Below are positions 19,611 through 29,095 of a stretch of DNA of 45,618 nt, piece after piece. The stretch covers positions 1-45,618 of the forward strand of contig CAJQTH010000020.1 in the NCBI GenBank assembly GCA_905618905.1. Direction: 5' to 3'. The position numbers and the translations under genes were made by a program. A model generated the notes under the pieces. It had not been told where the DNA came from. It saw only the letters and a program-made list of their open reading frames with translations, and did not search any database. Source of the stretch: an uncultured Candidatus Pelagibacter sp. Its GTDB lineage: Bacteria > Pseudomonadota > Alphaproteobacteria > Pelagibacterales > Pelagibacteraceae. Within the stretch, counting starts at the first letter, position 1. The number at the start of each line of letters is the position of its first letter.

Positions 19611-20291
19611 ATGAAAAAATTTTTTATACTAATATTTTTCTTAACATATTCAGTCAATTCTAATGCTCATATAGCGCATTATAATAAATTTAATAAAATT
19701 GAAATGGAGATTTTAAAAGACGGTGAAGTTATTGGTTATAATTATTATTTTTTTAAAAAGGATGGGGATAAGACAACAGTTACAAATCAAATTAAATTTA
19801 CAGTAAAGTTATTTGGTACAACAATTTTTGAAATTGAAGGTTATGGAGAAGAAAAATATATTAAAGATCAATTAATTTCTTTTAACTCTAAAACAATTCA
19901 AAATGATAAAAAAAAATATGTAAATTTAGAATTTAATGAACAAACAAATAAATTTGATATTCAAGGTTCTTCCTATAATGGTATAGCATCAACAAATAAC
20001 GTAGTTGGAAATTGGTGGAGCCACAAAATTTTACAAACTGATAGTCAAATTAGTCCAGTATCAGGTAGTATCAAAGAACAAGTGGTAACCTTTATTGCTA
20101 AAGAAAAGATCGAACTCTACGGTAAAACTTATGATGTGGATCATTTTAAATTAACCTCAAAAGACATGTCTTTACCAAAAGATAAAAGACTTAATTTTGA
20201 CATATGGTTTGATAAAAAAAATTCATTAATTTTAAAAGTTACTTATTCTAGATTAGGAAATTGGGAGTATAAGGTTAAAAAGTTTGAATAA
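19611..20291 (+). CDS. DUF6134-like secreted protein
   Basis: Signal peptide; MEILKDGEVIGYNYYFF, NWWSHKILQ and a conserved-looking C-terminal beta-rich region. Confidence 0.55.
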   Translation: MKKFFILIFFLTYSVNSNAHIAHYNKFNKIEMEILKDGEVIGYNYYFFKKDGDKTTVTNQIKFTVKLFGTTIFEIEGYGEEKYIKDQLISFNSKTIQNDKKKYVNLEFNEQTNKFDIQGSSYNGIASTNNVVGNWWSHKILQTDSQISPVSGSIKEQVVTFIAKEKIELYGKTYDVDHFKLTSKDMSLPKDKRLNFDIWFDKKNSLILKVTYSRLGNWEYKVKKFE

Positions 20292-20293
20292 AA

Positions 20294-21265
20294 CTATCTA
20301 TTTATTTTATTAAAAAGATCTTGAGCACTTATCCATCCCGACTCAAGTCTAGGTCCAACAAACCAATCTGCACAAACTCCAAGGTTTAAAGAAGAATTCC
20401 AATAACTTTTAATTCTCAAAGGTTTTGAGTTAGATGAATATTTCCAGCCATGGTTTAATGAAAATAAAACTTTAGTTTTTTTGATGCCTGTAAGTTTAAA
20501 AAACTGTTCAATCATAATCTTGGTGTTCAATTTTTTATTTTCTCGATTATTATCAATTTTTTTATTTGCCCATAAGTACGCACTTTGCAAGGTCCAAAGA
20601 TCATTTTTACTTTTAAAACGCATTTTACTATTTTCATTTCCAGCCCAACCTAAAATTTTATCATTAAAAAAATAGCTACTAATATTAAGTTTGCTTTTTT
20701 TAATAGTCATCATGACTGTTATATTGGCATCCATTTTTATTCTTTGATTAATAAATGAATGGTTAATATATTTTTTTGAAAGTTTTTTTAATTGAGGAAA
20801 TGGACAGGTTAATATTAATGATTTATATAATTTTTTTGATCCATCGGAAAAATATATTTCCCATACTTTATTTTTATTAAAAATTTTAATAACTTCACTA
20901 TTAAAGTTGCAGTTAATATCTTTTAATAGATATTTACTGATTGCGTTATTACCCTTTTTTCCAATTATCTTAATATGTTTTTTGTCTTCTTTCTTATCAG
21001 TATTTAAAAATAAATGTTTTCCTGGCCATTTTTTAACAATTTTTTTTGAAATTAAATTTTTTATAAATTTTTTAAATTCGTCACTTTTTGGTGAAATATA
21101 TTGAACACCATGATCAAAACTTTCATTCTTATTAAGTTTTTTATTAGCTGATCTTCCTCCGGCTCCTCTTGCTTTATCGTAAACATCTAGTGAAAATTTT
21201 TTGCTGAGCGCTTTAGCTATTGTTGCACCAGAAATACCTGAGCCAATAATACAGAAATCCTTCAT
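20294..21265 (-). CDS. FAD-dependent oxidoreductase (renalase/amine-oxidase-like)
   Basis: N-terminal IIGSGISGATIAKAL Rossmann motif, DKARGAGGRSA, C-terminal LGVCADWFVGPRLESGWISAQDL. Confidence 0.85.
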   Translation of the reverse strand: MKDFCIIGSGISGATIAKALSKKFSLDVYDKARGAGGRSANKKLNKNESFDHGVQYISPKSDEFKKFIKNLISKKIVKKWPGKHLFLNTDKKEDKKHIKIIGKKGNNAISKYLLKDINCNFNSEVIKIFNKNKVWEIYFSDGSKKLYKSLILTCPFPQLKKLSKKYINHSFINQRIKMDANITVMMTIKKSKLNISSYFFNDKILGWAGNENSKMRFKSKNDLWTLQSAYLWANKKIDNNRENKKLNTKIMIEQFFKLTGIKKTKVLFSLNHGWKYSSNSKPLRIKSYWNSSLNLGVCADWFVGPRLESGWISAQDLFNKINR

Positions 21266-22581
21266 TTCCCAGCAACAACCATACCTTCTATTAACATTGT
21301 TGGTGCATTCGTTGAATATTTAAACTCAAGATCATCTGCTAGTGTTATGTTCATAAATATATCTTTAAAATTTCCAGCTATTGTAATTTCACTAACGGGA
21401 TATTTAAATACTCCATCTTCAACCATAAATCCATTAGCACCAACTGAATAATCTCCTGTAACCAGATTACTTCCATGCCCAATTGTTTCTGTAATATAAA
21501 GAGTTCTTGAATTTAGTTTTAAAAGATTTTTATACGAGATAGACCCTTTTTCAAAAAATAAATTACTTGTTCCTCCACTTCTACCGTTTGACTTAAGATT
21601 TAGCTTTTTTCCATTATAGGTATCTACTAAATAATGTTTTAAAACACCTTGATCTACCAATTTTAATTCATCAGTTTTCACTCCTTCAGAATCAAAATAC
21701 CTAGAACCTAATCCTTTAAGTATATCAGGTTTATCAAAAATATTTATTGAAGATGAAAATATTTCTTTATCAATTGTATCCTTTAAAAATGAAGTACCTC
21801 TTGCTATAGAAGATGCAGATATAGCACCTGCAAACGAACTTAATATCCCTTTTGAAATTCTTCTATCAAAGATAATGCTAATTTTTTCACTTTCTATTTT
21901 TCTTGGATCTAATTTTTGTAGTGTTTTTTTTGCTGCCATTTCACCAATTTGGCTGGGTTTTAACATGTCATTTAGATGACAAGTGCTCGTAAATTCATAA
22001 TCTCTTTCCATTTTATTATTAGAATCTTTTGCTACAGCAACACATGATGCTGAAAAAGAAGAGGACTTATAACCGTTTAAAAAACCATCACTGCTTGCTA
22101 ATATAAAATTTGATTTTGACTCAGAGAAACCAGTTTCTGTATTAATAATTTCTTTTTTTTGAAATGCAGCCTCTTCTACTTCTTTTAAATATTCAATTTT
22201 TTCATCATTCTCTATATGGTCATCATCATATAAATTTAGATCATTAATTTTATTAGCCAGTAAGTCTTTATCTGGTAATGAATTATATTCATCTTCTGGA
22301 GTAATTTTTGTTGTCTCAATACATCTTTCTATCAATGTGTTGATATTTTCTTCTGTAAGATTTGAAGAAGAAATACTAGATTTTTTTTTGCCAATATAAG
22401 TTGTAAGACTAACACCTAGGCTATCCGATCTATCAGATTCGTCTAATTTTTTATTTCTGAAATTTACTGTTTCTGAGATGGAGTGCATAACAGCAGCACT
22501 TGAATCTGTTGCTCCAAGTTTTTTTGCTAAATCTACACAAAAGGAAGCTGTCTTTTTTAAATAATCTTGATCTTTAACCAT
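21262..22581 (-). CDS. pmbA: TldD/PmbA family metalloprotease, PmbA (TldE)
   Basis: YLVDTYNGKKLNLKSNGRSGGTSNLFFEKG, VTGDYSVGANGF, LEFKYSTNAPTMLIEGMVVAG. Confidence 0.92.
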   Translation of the reverse strand: MVKDQDYLKKTASFCVDLAKKLGATDSSAAVMHSISETVNFRNKKLDESDRSDSLGVSLTTYIGKKKSSISSSNLTEENINTLIERCIETTKITPEDEYNSLPDKDLLANKINDLNLYDDDHIENDEKIEYLKEVEEAAFQKKEIINTETGFSESKSNFILASSDGFLNGYKSSSFSASCVAVAKDSNNKMERDYEFTSTCHLNDMLKPSQIGEMAAKKTLQKLDPRKIESEKISIIFDRRISKGILSSFAGAISASSIARGTSFLKDTIDKEIFSSSINIFDKPDILKGLGSRYFDSEGVKTDELKLVDQGVLKHYLVDTYNGKKLNLKSNGRSGGTSNLFFEKGSISYKNLLKLNSRTLYITETIGHGSNLVTGDYSVGANGFMVEDGVFKYPVSEITIAGNFKDIFMNITLADDLEFKYSTNAPTMLIEGMVVAGK

Positions 22582-22586
22582 ATGAT

Positions 22587-24008
22587 TTATAATTGAGTTC
22601 CACCAACCGTCATTTTGTCAATTAGGATCGATGGTTGCGCCACACCTACTGGAACACCTTGTCCAGCTTTTCCACAAGTTCCAATACCTGGATCAAGCAT
22701 CATATTATTTCCAACTAATGAAACCTCTTTTAAAATTGAAGGACCATCGCCAATTAATGTTGCCCCCTTAATAGGTGATCCAATTTTACCGTTAATAATT
22801 TCATAAGCCTCCGTGCAGTTAAATACAAATTTTCCCGAAGTAATATCAACTTGTCCACCTCCAAAACTTACAGCAAATATTCCTTTATCAACTGATTTAA
22901 TCATCTCTTCTTGAGAATATTTTCCATTTAACATCATGGTATTTCTCATTCTTGGTAGAACAACATGTTTGTAACTTTCTCGTCTTCCACTACCTGTGGA
23001 TCTTGTATTCATTAATCTTGCATTTAATCGATCCTGCATAAAATTTTTCAATATACCATTTTCTATTAAAACAGTTTTTTCAGTTGGTGTTCCCTCATCA
23101 TCGATTGTTAAGCTTCCTCTTCTGTTGTGAAGAGTTCCATCATCAACAATAGTAACACCTTCACTAGCAACTCTTTGACCCATTAAATTATGAAAGGCAG
23201 ATGTTTTTTTTCTATTAAAGTCACCTTCAAGGCCATGTCCTATAGCTTCATGAATAAGTATTGCTGGCCAACCTGATCCTAAAACAACTTTCATTTCTCC
23301 TGCTGGTGCAGGTTTACTTTCAAGGTTTACAGAAGCAATTCTAAATGCTTCATCACATACTTTTTTCCAATTATCATCTTTGAGATATTCATCGTAGGAT
23401 TGTCTTCCACCAATTCCATAAACTCCTGTTTCTTTTTTTCCATATTTCTCAAGCATGACCGAAACATTAAAACGAATTAAAGGTCTAACATCTGTTAATA
23501 CTTCACCTCCAGATCTTATAATTTCTATTGATTTATGCTCACCTGCAAAACTAGCAGTGACTTGTTGCACCATTCCACCTTTGGCTCTGGTATAATTATT
23601 AACTTCTTTTAAAAGATCTAATTTAGATTGTAATGATTTTTCTTCTATCGGATTAACATCTTTATAAAACTTTTCATTAGATTGTGGAATTTCATGATTG
23701 TAGATACCTTTTTGAGATTTCAATGTTGAACTTAGATTGTTAGCAGATTGATTTAATGATTTTTTTGAAATTTCATTCGAGTGAGAATAAGCTACCACTT
23801 CACCTGATACAGCTCTTAAGCCATATCCTAGATCAGAACTATAACTAGAACTCTTTATTTTATCATCATCAAGTACAATAGATTCACTTTTAGAATTTTC
23901 TAAATAAAGCTCACCATCGTCACAATTATTTAATGTTTCTGATATAATACTTTCAGCATCTTTTCTTGATAAATCTGTTTTGGTAAAAAAATCATTCATA
24001 GATAACAA
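22587..24008 (-). CDS. tldD: Metalloprotease TldD
   Basis: LIHEAIGHGLEGDFNRK metal motif, TIDDEGTPTEKTVLIENGIL, CGKAGQGVPVGVAQPSI. Confidence 0.95.
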   Translation of the reverse strand: MLSMNDFFTKTDLSRKDAESIISETLNNCDDGELYLENSKSESIVLDDDKIKSSSYSSDLGYGLRAVSGEVVAYSHSNEISKKSLNQSANNLSSTLKSQKGIYNHEIPQSNEKFYKDVNPIEEKSLQSKLDLLKEVNNYTRAKGGMVQQVTASFAGEHKSIEIIRSGGEVLTDVRPLIRFNVSVMLEKYGKKETGVYGIGGRQSYDEYLKDDNWKKVCDEAFRIASVNLESKPAPAGEMKVVLGSGWPAILIHEAIGHGLEGDFNRKKTSAFHNLMGQRVASEGVTIVDDGTLHNRRGSLTIDDEGTPTEKTVLIENGILKNFMQDRLNARLMNTRSTGSGRRESYKHVVLPRMRNTMMLNGKYSQEEMIKSVDKGIFAVSFGGGQVDITSGKFVFNCTEAYEIINGKIGSPIKGATLIGDGPSILKEVSLVGNNMMLDPGIGTCGKAGQGVPVGVAQPSILIDKMTVGGTQL

Positions 24009-24109
24009 GTAATAGTTATAATTATTTTTTCAATTGTCGTATTTCGCACATATACAATCTATCGGATTCTATATAATTTTAGAAATAAATTAAAAAAAAG
24101 GACAATATA

Positions 24110-24472
24110 ATGAAAAAATTTGATGAATTAATGAACGTTTCTAACGAGATAAAAAATATTTCGGTTGATGAAGCTAAAGAAAAACTAAATGACCCAAATG
24201 TTCAATTTATAGACGTAAGAGATAAAAATAGCTTTGAATCAGAGACTATTGGTAATGCTATAAATTTAGAAAGAGGCTTATTAGAATTTTATCTAGCTGA
24301 TGGTAGTCCTTTAGAAAATGAAATGTTTAAAAAAAATCCTGACAAAGAATATATAGTTTTTTGTGGTCTTGGAGGTCAAAGCACACTTGCAACAAAAACT
24401 ATGCAGGAAATGGGAATAAAAAATGTGAAAAATATGACTGGTGGAATGACAGCTTGGAAAGATAAAAAATAG
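24110..24472 (+). CDS. Rhodanese-like domain protein
   Basis: VQFIDVRDKNSFE, VFCGLGGQSTLAT active-site cysteine loop, MTGGMTAWK. Confidence 0.92.
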   Translation: MKKFDELMNVSNEIKNISVDEAKEKLNDPNVQFIDVRDKNSFESETIGNAINLERGLLEFYLADGSPLENEMFKKNPDKEYIVFCGLGGQSTLATKTMQEMGIKNVKNMTGGMTAWKDKK

Positions 24473-24475
24473 ATT

Positions 24476-24823
24476 ATGAAAGTTTATTTTAATAATTCCT
24501 GTAAAATTTGTCGTGCTGAAATAAATTTATATAAAAAGCAAAACATTAAAGACATAGAATGGATTGATATTACAAATAATAAATCAGCAGAAATAGAAAC
24601 TCAAAGGAATGCCAAGAACCTTTTACGTAGACTTCATATTAAAGATGGGGAGAAGGTAATTGGAGGAGCAGAAGCTTTTTTACTAGTGTGGAAAAAAATC
24701 CCTAAATATAAGTTTCTTTATAGTTTTTTTAAAACTCCTATAATTTTTACTTTATTTTCATTTTTTTATGAGATTACTGCTTTCTTTTTATTTTTAAAAA
24801 ACAAAAAACAACTTTTAAAATAA
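24476..24823 (+). CDS. DCC-family thiol-disulfide oxidoreductase (DUF393-like)
   Basis: N-terminal VYFNNSCKICRAEI (CxxC), RLHIKDGEKVIGGAEAFLLVWKKIP. Confidence 0.8.
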   Translation: MKVYFNNSCKICRAEINLYKKQNIKDIEWIDITNNKSAEIETQRNAKNLLRRLHIKDGEKVIGGAEAFLLVWKKIPKYKFLYSFFKTPIIFTLFSFFYEITAFFLFLKNKKQLLK

Positions 24824-24867
24824 GTTTTAATGTTGAGATGAGGTGCTGAATAAAATATATTTTAGTT

Positions 24868-25410
24868 ATGAAGATTTTTTTACTATTCTTATTTATATTT
24901 AGTTTTGTTTCTTCTGCTCAGTCCTCTCAAAAAGTTATTTTAGATGATCTTTTTGACCAACTTCAAATTATTAATAATTCAAAAAGTGCTACTCTATTAG
25001 AACAAAAAATTTGGTCTATCTGGAATGAACATCCTAGTGATTTTAAATTAACTGAAAAATTAGAGTTTGGAACAGAGCTGATGCAGTATGGTGATTATAA
25101 TTATGCATTAAAAGTTTTTAGTAATATATTGGAGGATGACCCTAAATGGTCTGAAGCTTGGAATAAAAGAGCTACTGTCTATTTTTTAATGAGCCAGTTT
25201 ACAAATTCATTAAATGATATTGATAAAGTTTTAGATATAGAGCCTAGACACTTTGGGGCTTTATCAGGACAAGCAAGAATTTTTATAAAACTTCAAGAAT
25301 ATGAAAAAGCAATTAAGAGTATTGAGAGCGCATTAAAATTCTACCCTTCATTTAAAAGTCGTGAATTGATACCTGAAATTGAAAGATTAATTAAAGAAGA
25401 TAGCATCTAA
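24868..25410 (+). CDS. TPR-repeat protein with signal peptide
   Basis: Signal sequence and TPR-like units: DDPKWSEAWNKRATVYFLMSQFTNSLNDIDKVLDIEPRHFGALSGQARIF. Confidence 0.85.
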   Translation: MKIFLLFLFIFSFVSSAQSSQKVILDDLFDQLQIINNSKSATLLEQKIWSIWNEHPSDFKLTEKLEFGTELMQYGDYNYALKVFSNILEDDPKWSEAWNKRATVYFLMSQFTNSLNDIDKVLDIEPRHFGALSGQARIFIKLQEYEKAIKSIESALKFYPSFKSRELIPEIERLIKEDSI

Positions 25411-25411
25411 T

Positions 25412-26587
25412 TTAATCTTTTTTAGCTCTTTTTCTTGAAATTAACTGCGTTAGTGAGTCGACCATTAGATCGGAGGCTTTAAATATTTCATTTGATTTAA
25501 ATTCATGAGAAGAATTTCTCTCAAGGTCTGTCTTATCCTCAATAACTATTCCTTCATCAGGTGAATTATTTTTTATATAAATTAACAACAGCCACTCTTC
25601 ATCAGGTGCCTCATCCCATTTAATGAAGATTTCACCAGTTTCAAATCTTTGGTCAATACATCTAAAAATAGACATGTGTCTAGTGATATGCCGTTTGTTT
25701 AGTTGAAAAACTAAACTACTGGCACTTCTGTAAAAACTTTCAAGAGAAAGTTCAATTTTCTGTCTTGCAATTTTATAATCCTTCTCTTTTTGAAGTAAAG
25801 TTTCTCTATCCTCATTACCTTGAATTTTTACTCCTAGAGCTTCTACTCTCTCTCTAATTTTTTGATCTCTTATAACTCTATATTTATCTTTTAATTTCTC
25901 TATCCTTGCTTGAAGGCCAGCATAATCATCTCTTTTTTCTTTTAATGAAATCTTTTCAAGTTTTTCTAATTCTTTAATCTCTCTTATTCTAAATTTTTCT
26001 ATCTGCTTTTCTAACTGTAATTGTTTTAGAAATTGTCTTTGTCTTTCAGCATGTTCAATTCTGAGTAATGCTTGTTCCTTACGTAAAAATGATTTTATGT
26101 CTCTTGCTCTTTCTTTTTCAAGTTTAATTTCATCTTTTAATGCTTTTTCTTTTAGTTTGGTTTGCTCCTCTTCTTCTTTTACTTTTTGTTTTTGAATCTG
26201 TAATCTTTCTTTTTCTTTTTTTTCAATTTCCTCAAGTTGTCTTCTTCTTTTTTCTTCAGCTTTTAAGGTTTTATATTCAGATATTCTATTGGCGATACCA
26301 TCAAAAAAAGCTTGAATATATTTTTCCAAACTAAAATTAATTTTAAAGTTAAATTCTGGTTTTAAAGAATTCTGAAGTGTAACTACTCTGGATATTAAGG
26401 TTGCTTTTTTTTTAGTGTTAACTTTTTGTTTTTTCGTATTTTTTTTTATATTTTTGCTTATCTTTTTTTTATTATTAATATTTTTTTTTACTTTTAAATT
26501 TTTTTTTCGTTTTTTATTTGTAATTTTTTTAACTTTTTTTTTTGCTAAAGATTTTTTTTTAACAAGATTTTTTTTTATTTTTTTCAT
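25412..26587 (-). CDS. Lysine-rich / coiled-coil protein
   Basis: First ~65 residues dominated by K/N, then a long E/K/R/Q coiled coil, then a globular-looking C-terminus (HITRHMSIFRCIDQRFETGEIFIKWDEAPDEEWLLLIYI). Confidence 0.75.
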   Translation of the reverse strand: MKKIKKNLVKKKSLAKKKVKKITNKKRKKNLKVKKNINNKKKISKNIKKNTKKQKVNTKKKATLISRVVTLQNSLKPEFNFKINFSLEKYIQAFFDGIANRISEYKTLKAEEKRRRQLEEIEKKEKERLQIQKQKVKEEEEQTKLKEKALKDEIKLEKERARDIKSFLRKEQALLRIEHAERQRQFLKQLQLEKQIEKFRIREIKELEKLEKISLKEKRDDYAGLQARIEKLKDKYRVIRDQKIRERVEALGVKIQGNEDRETLLQKEKDYKIARQKIELSLESFYRSASSLVFQLNKRHITRHMSIFRCIDQRFETGEIFIKWDEAPDEEWLLLIYIKNNSPDEGIVIEDKTDLERNSSHEFKSNEIFKASDLMVDSLTQLISRKRAKKD

Positions 26588-26674
26588 GATTTAAGAAAAT
26601 TAGATTTATCAATTAATTAGTAATAAATATAGTCTCTTGTTTAAATATATTGTGGAAAATCTTATTAAATCTAC

Positions 26675-27559
26675 TTATGCTGTCCTTAGAGATTCTAATG
26701 TAAAATTAAGCTTACGAAGGTCTTCTAGTAGTTGTTTTTTATCTTTTTCACTTAAAAGACTGACGGGTGGTATAACATTTTTGTAATTGTCATCTTGATC
26801 TGACATAAAAGAATGTAACCCTGATATTAAATTATATTGATCAAATGTACTTCTAACCTTGCACAGAATCTCATTTTCTTTTTGTTGTTTTTTTTCATTA
26901 AAATCATCATAAACTTTTCTAGACAAATTTGCTGTTACATTGCAAGTTGCCGTAATAATACCATCACATCCGATTTCAAGACCTTTTAGGAGTTTTAACT
27001 CTGATCCTGGCATTACTGAGAAATTATCAATCTTTAAATTTTCATATAGGTTATACGAGCTGTCTTTAACACCAACTATTTGTTTTGGAAACTTCCTAGT
27101 AAGCTCTTCAATGCATTCAATACTAAACTTATAACCACATAACTTTTCAAAGTTGTATAAAATAATCTTACTTTCCGGCACAGCCTCAACCACCCTTGAA
27201 TAAAACTCTATTACCTCTTTATCACCATACTTATAATAAGCAGGTGGCATTATTAAAAAATCACTAAAATTTAAAGAGCTTGCAACCTTCATTAAATTTA
27301 TAGTTTCATTTAAAGAATTAAGCCCAGTTCCAATTAAATATTTTTCTCTATATTTGCTTTTTGACAATTCATTTAATAGACCAATTTTTTCACTTATAGA
27401 TATAAGTTGCGCTTGTCCTGTGCTTCCAAAAATAGCAACACCATGGCAACCCATATCTATTATTTTTTCAGCATGGTTAACAGTCTTTTCAATGTTTAGA
27501 CTTAAATCGCTATTAAATACTGACATTGATGCCGCATAAATGCCTTTAATTTTACTCAT
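26675..27559 (-). CDS. Dihydrodipicolinate synthase / N-acetylneuraminate lyase family protein
   Basis: GCHGVAIFGSTGQ, VGVKDSS lysine motif, GCDGIITATCNV. Confidence 0.88.
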   Translation of the reverse strand: MSKIKGIYAASMSVFNSDLSLNIEKTVNHAEKIIDMGCHGVAIFGSTGQAQLISISEKIGLLNELSKSKYREKYLIGTGLNSLNETINLMKVASSLNFSDFLIMPPAYYKYGDKEVIEFYSRVVEAVPESKIILYNFEKLCGYKFSIECIEELTRKFPKQIVGVKDSSYNLYENLKIDNFSVMPGSELKLLKGLEIGCDGIITATCNVTANLSRKVYDDFNEKKQQKENEILCKVRSTFDQYNLISGLHSFMSDQDDNYKNVIPPVSLLSEKDKKQLLEDLRKLNFTLESLRTA

Positions 27560-27609
27560 ATGTTAAACTTATATAAAATAAAAATTTAGTAAAGATGATA
27601 AAGTATTAA

Positions 27610-28575
27610 ATGAAAATTTTAGTGGTACAAAATAAAATGGGGATTGGGGATATGATAATCTATCTTCCATTTATAGATGCTATTTCTAAAAAGTTTAATA
27701 CACCAGTAAGTATTCTTGCTAAACAAAGTTCAAAAGCTGAACAATTTTTGAAAGATCATAAAAATATTGAAAAAATAATTATTCTTGAGCAAAGCAATAA
27801 ACAAAAGAGGGCTAAACACCAGGGTTTTAGTGGATTTATAAATTTATTAAAAGATCTTAGGAAGCATAACTTTGATAAAGTTTTTATTTTTAACTCATCA
27901 CTTAGGTTTTATTTAATTGCAAAATTTGCTGGTATTAAAAACATTCATCAATACCCATTATTCATAAAAAAAAACCAACATATAGTCAATGCTGCAAAAA
28001 AATTTATAAATCAAAATTTAAATTTAATTGTAGAAAGTGATCCAAAAATTCTTATCAATGACAAATCAGTACAAGATGTGAAATCCAAATTTAGAATTAG
28101 CAATGATCAAAAAAATATTTTTCTTGGTATAGGCGGATCAGGTCCAACTAAAAGAATTCCAGCCACAACATTTATAAAGCTTATTCGCCTGACTTCTAAT
28201 ATTTACAAATCTAGATTTTTTTTGGCCACTGGTAAAAATAAAGAAGAACAAGAAATTTTAAAAGAAATACTTAATACGGAATTTAAGGACAAATGTGTTC
28301 CCTTAGATGATTTAAGTATAAATGAAACTCTACCAATAATTAAAAATTGTGACGTTTCTATTTGCAATGACTCAAGTTTTAGTCACCTATCGTCAGGTCT
28401 TGGCATTAATACAATTGTTTTAATGGCAGACACACCACTAGTATATGGAAATTACAGTCCAAGAATGTATCCAATTATCCCAGATGGAGAAAGTACGGTA
28501 ACACATAATACTCTAGGTAAAGATAAAATTAATCCAGATAAAATTTTTATTCAGTTAAAAAAAATTCTTAACTAA
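27610..28575 (+). CDS. Glycosyltransferase family 9 (heptosyltransferase-like)
   Basis: MKILVVQNKMGIGDMIIYLPFIDAI, FLGIGGSGPTKRIP, CNDSSFSHLSSGLGINTIVLM. Confidence 0.85.
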   Translation: MKILVVQNKMGIGDMIIYLPFIDAISKKFNTPVSILAKQSSKAEQFLKDHKNIEKIIILEQSNKQKRAKHQGFSGFINLLKDLRKHNFDKVFIFNSSLRFYLIAKFAGIKNIHQYPLFIKKNQHIVNAAKKFINQNLNLIVESDPKILINDKSVQDVKSKFRISNDQKNIFLGIGGSGPTKRIPATTFIKLIRLTSNIYKSRFFLATGKNKEEQEILKEILNTEFKDKCVPLDDLSINETLPIIKNCDVSICNDSSFSHLSSGLGINTIVLMADTPLVYGNYSPRMYPIIPDGESTVTHNTLGKDKINPDKIFIQLKKILN

Positions 28576-29078
28576 GAAATATCCCTTAATACAATTTCTT
28601 TAGCTTCATTTACAATCATTGATAATCTTGCAGTCTCTGGTGAGATATCTGGATGTATTTTCTTCTGAATTTTTATATATGCATTTTTAACATCATCTTT
28701 AGTAATATTTTTTTTTATATCTAAATTTAAAATTTTGTAAGCTTCCTCTCTAGATATTTTAGAGGAATTTTTAATATTTTGATTTTGGTTAAATGAAAAT
28801 CTTCCAGAGCTTCTGAGTGTTTGTATAAGTCTAAATAATCCAATTAATTGAAATATTGAAAACCCCTTAAGCTTAACTAAAGCCAAACTAAGCAACGTAA
28901 GTGGTATACTTAATAAAAACTTACCTGCAACCACAAGTAATATTGCCAAAATTATTAAGCCTAAAAAAATTAATTTTCTTAAATGTTTTGATATTTTTTT
29001 TGACGAAGCGTTGGCTACTAATTTAAGTAAAAAATAAACAATTCCCAAAAAAACTAGTGTATAAATGATTATATTCAT
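28572..29078 (-). CDS. Membrane-anchored J-domain (DnaJ-like) protein
   Basis: N-terminal TM segments; SREEAYKILNL...VKNAYIKIQKKIHPDISPET with HPD motif. Start trimmed to MNIIIYTLVFLG. Confidence 0.85.
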   Translation of the reverse strand: MNIIIYTLVFLGIVYFLLKLVANASSKKISKHLRKLIFLGLIILAILLVVAGKFLLSIPLTLLSLALVKLKGFSIFQLIGLFRLIQTLRSSGRFSFNQNQNIKNSSKISREEAYKILNLDIKKNITKDDVKNAYIKIQKKIHPDISPETARLSMIVNEAKEIVLRDIS

Positions 29079-29095
29079 ATATTTAATTTGTTTCC

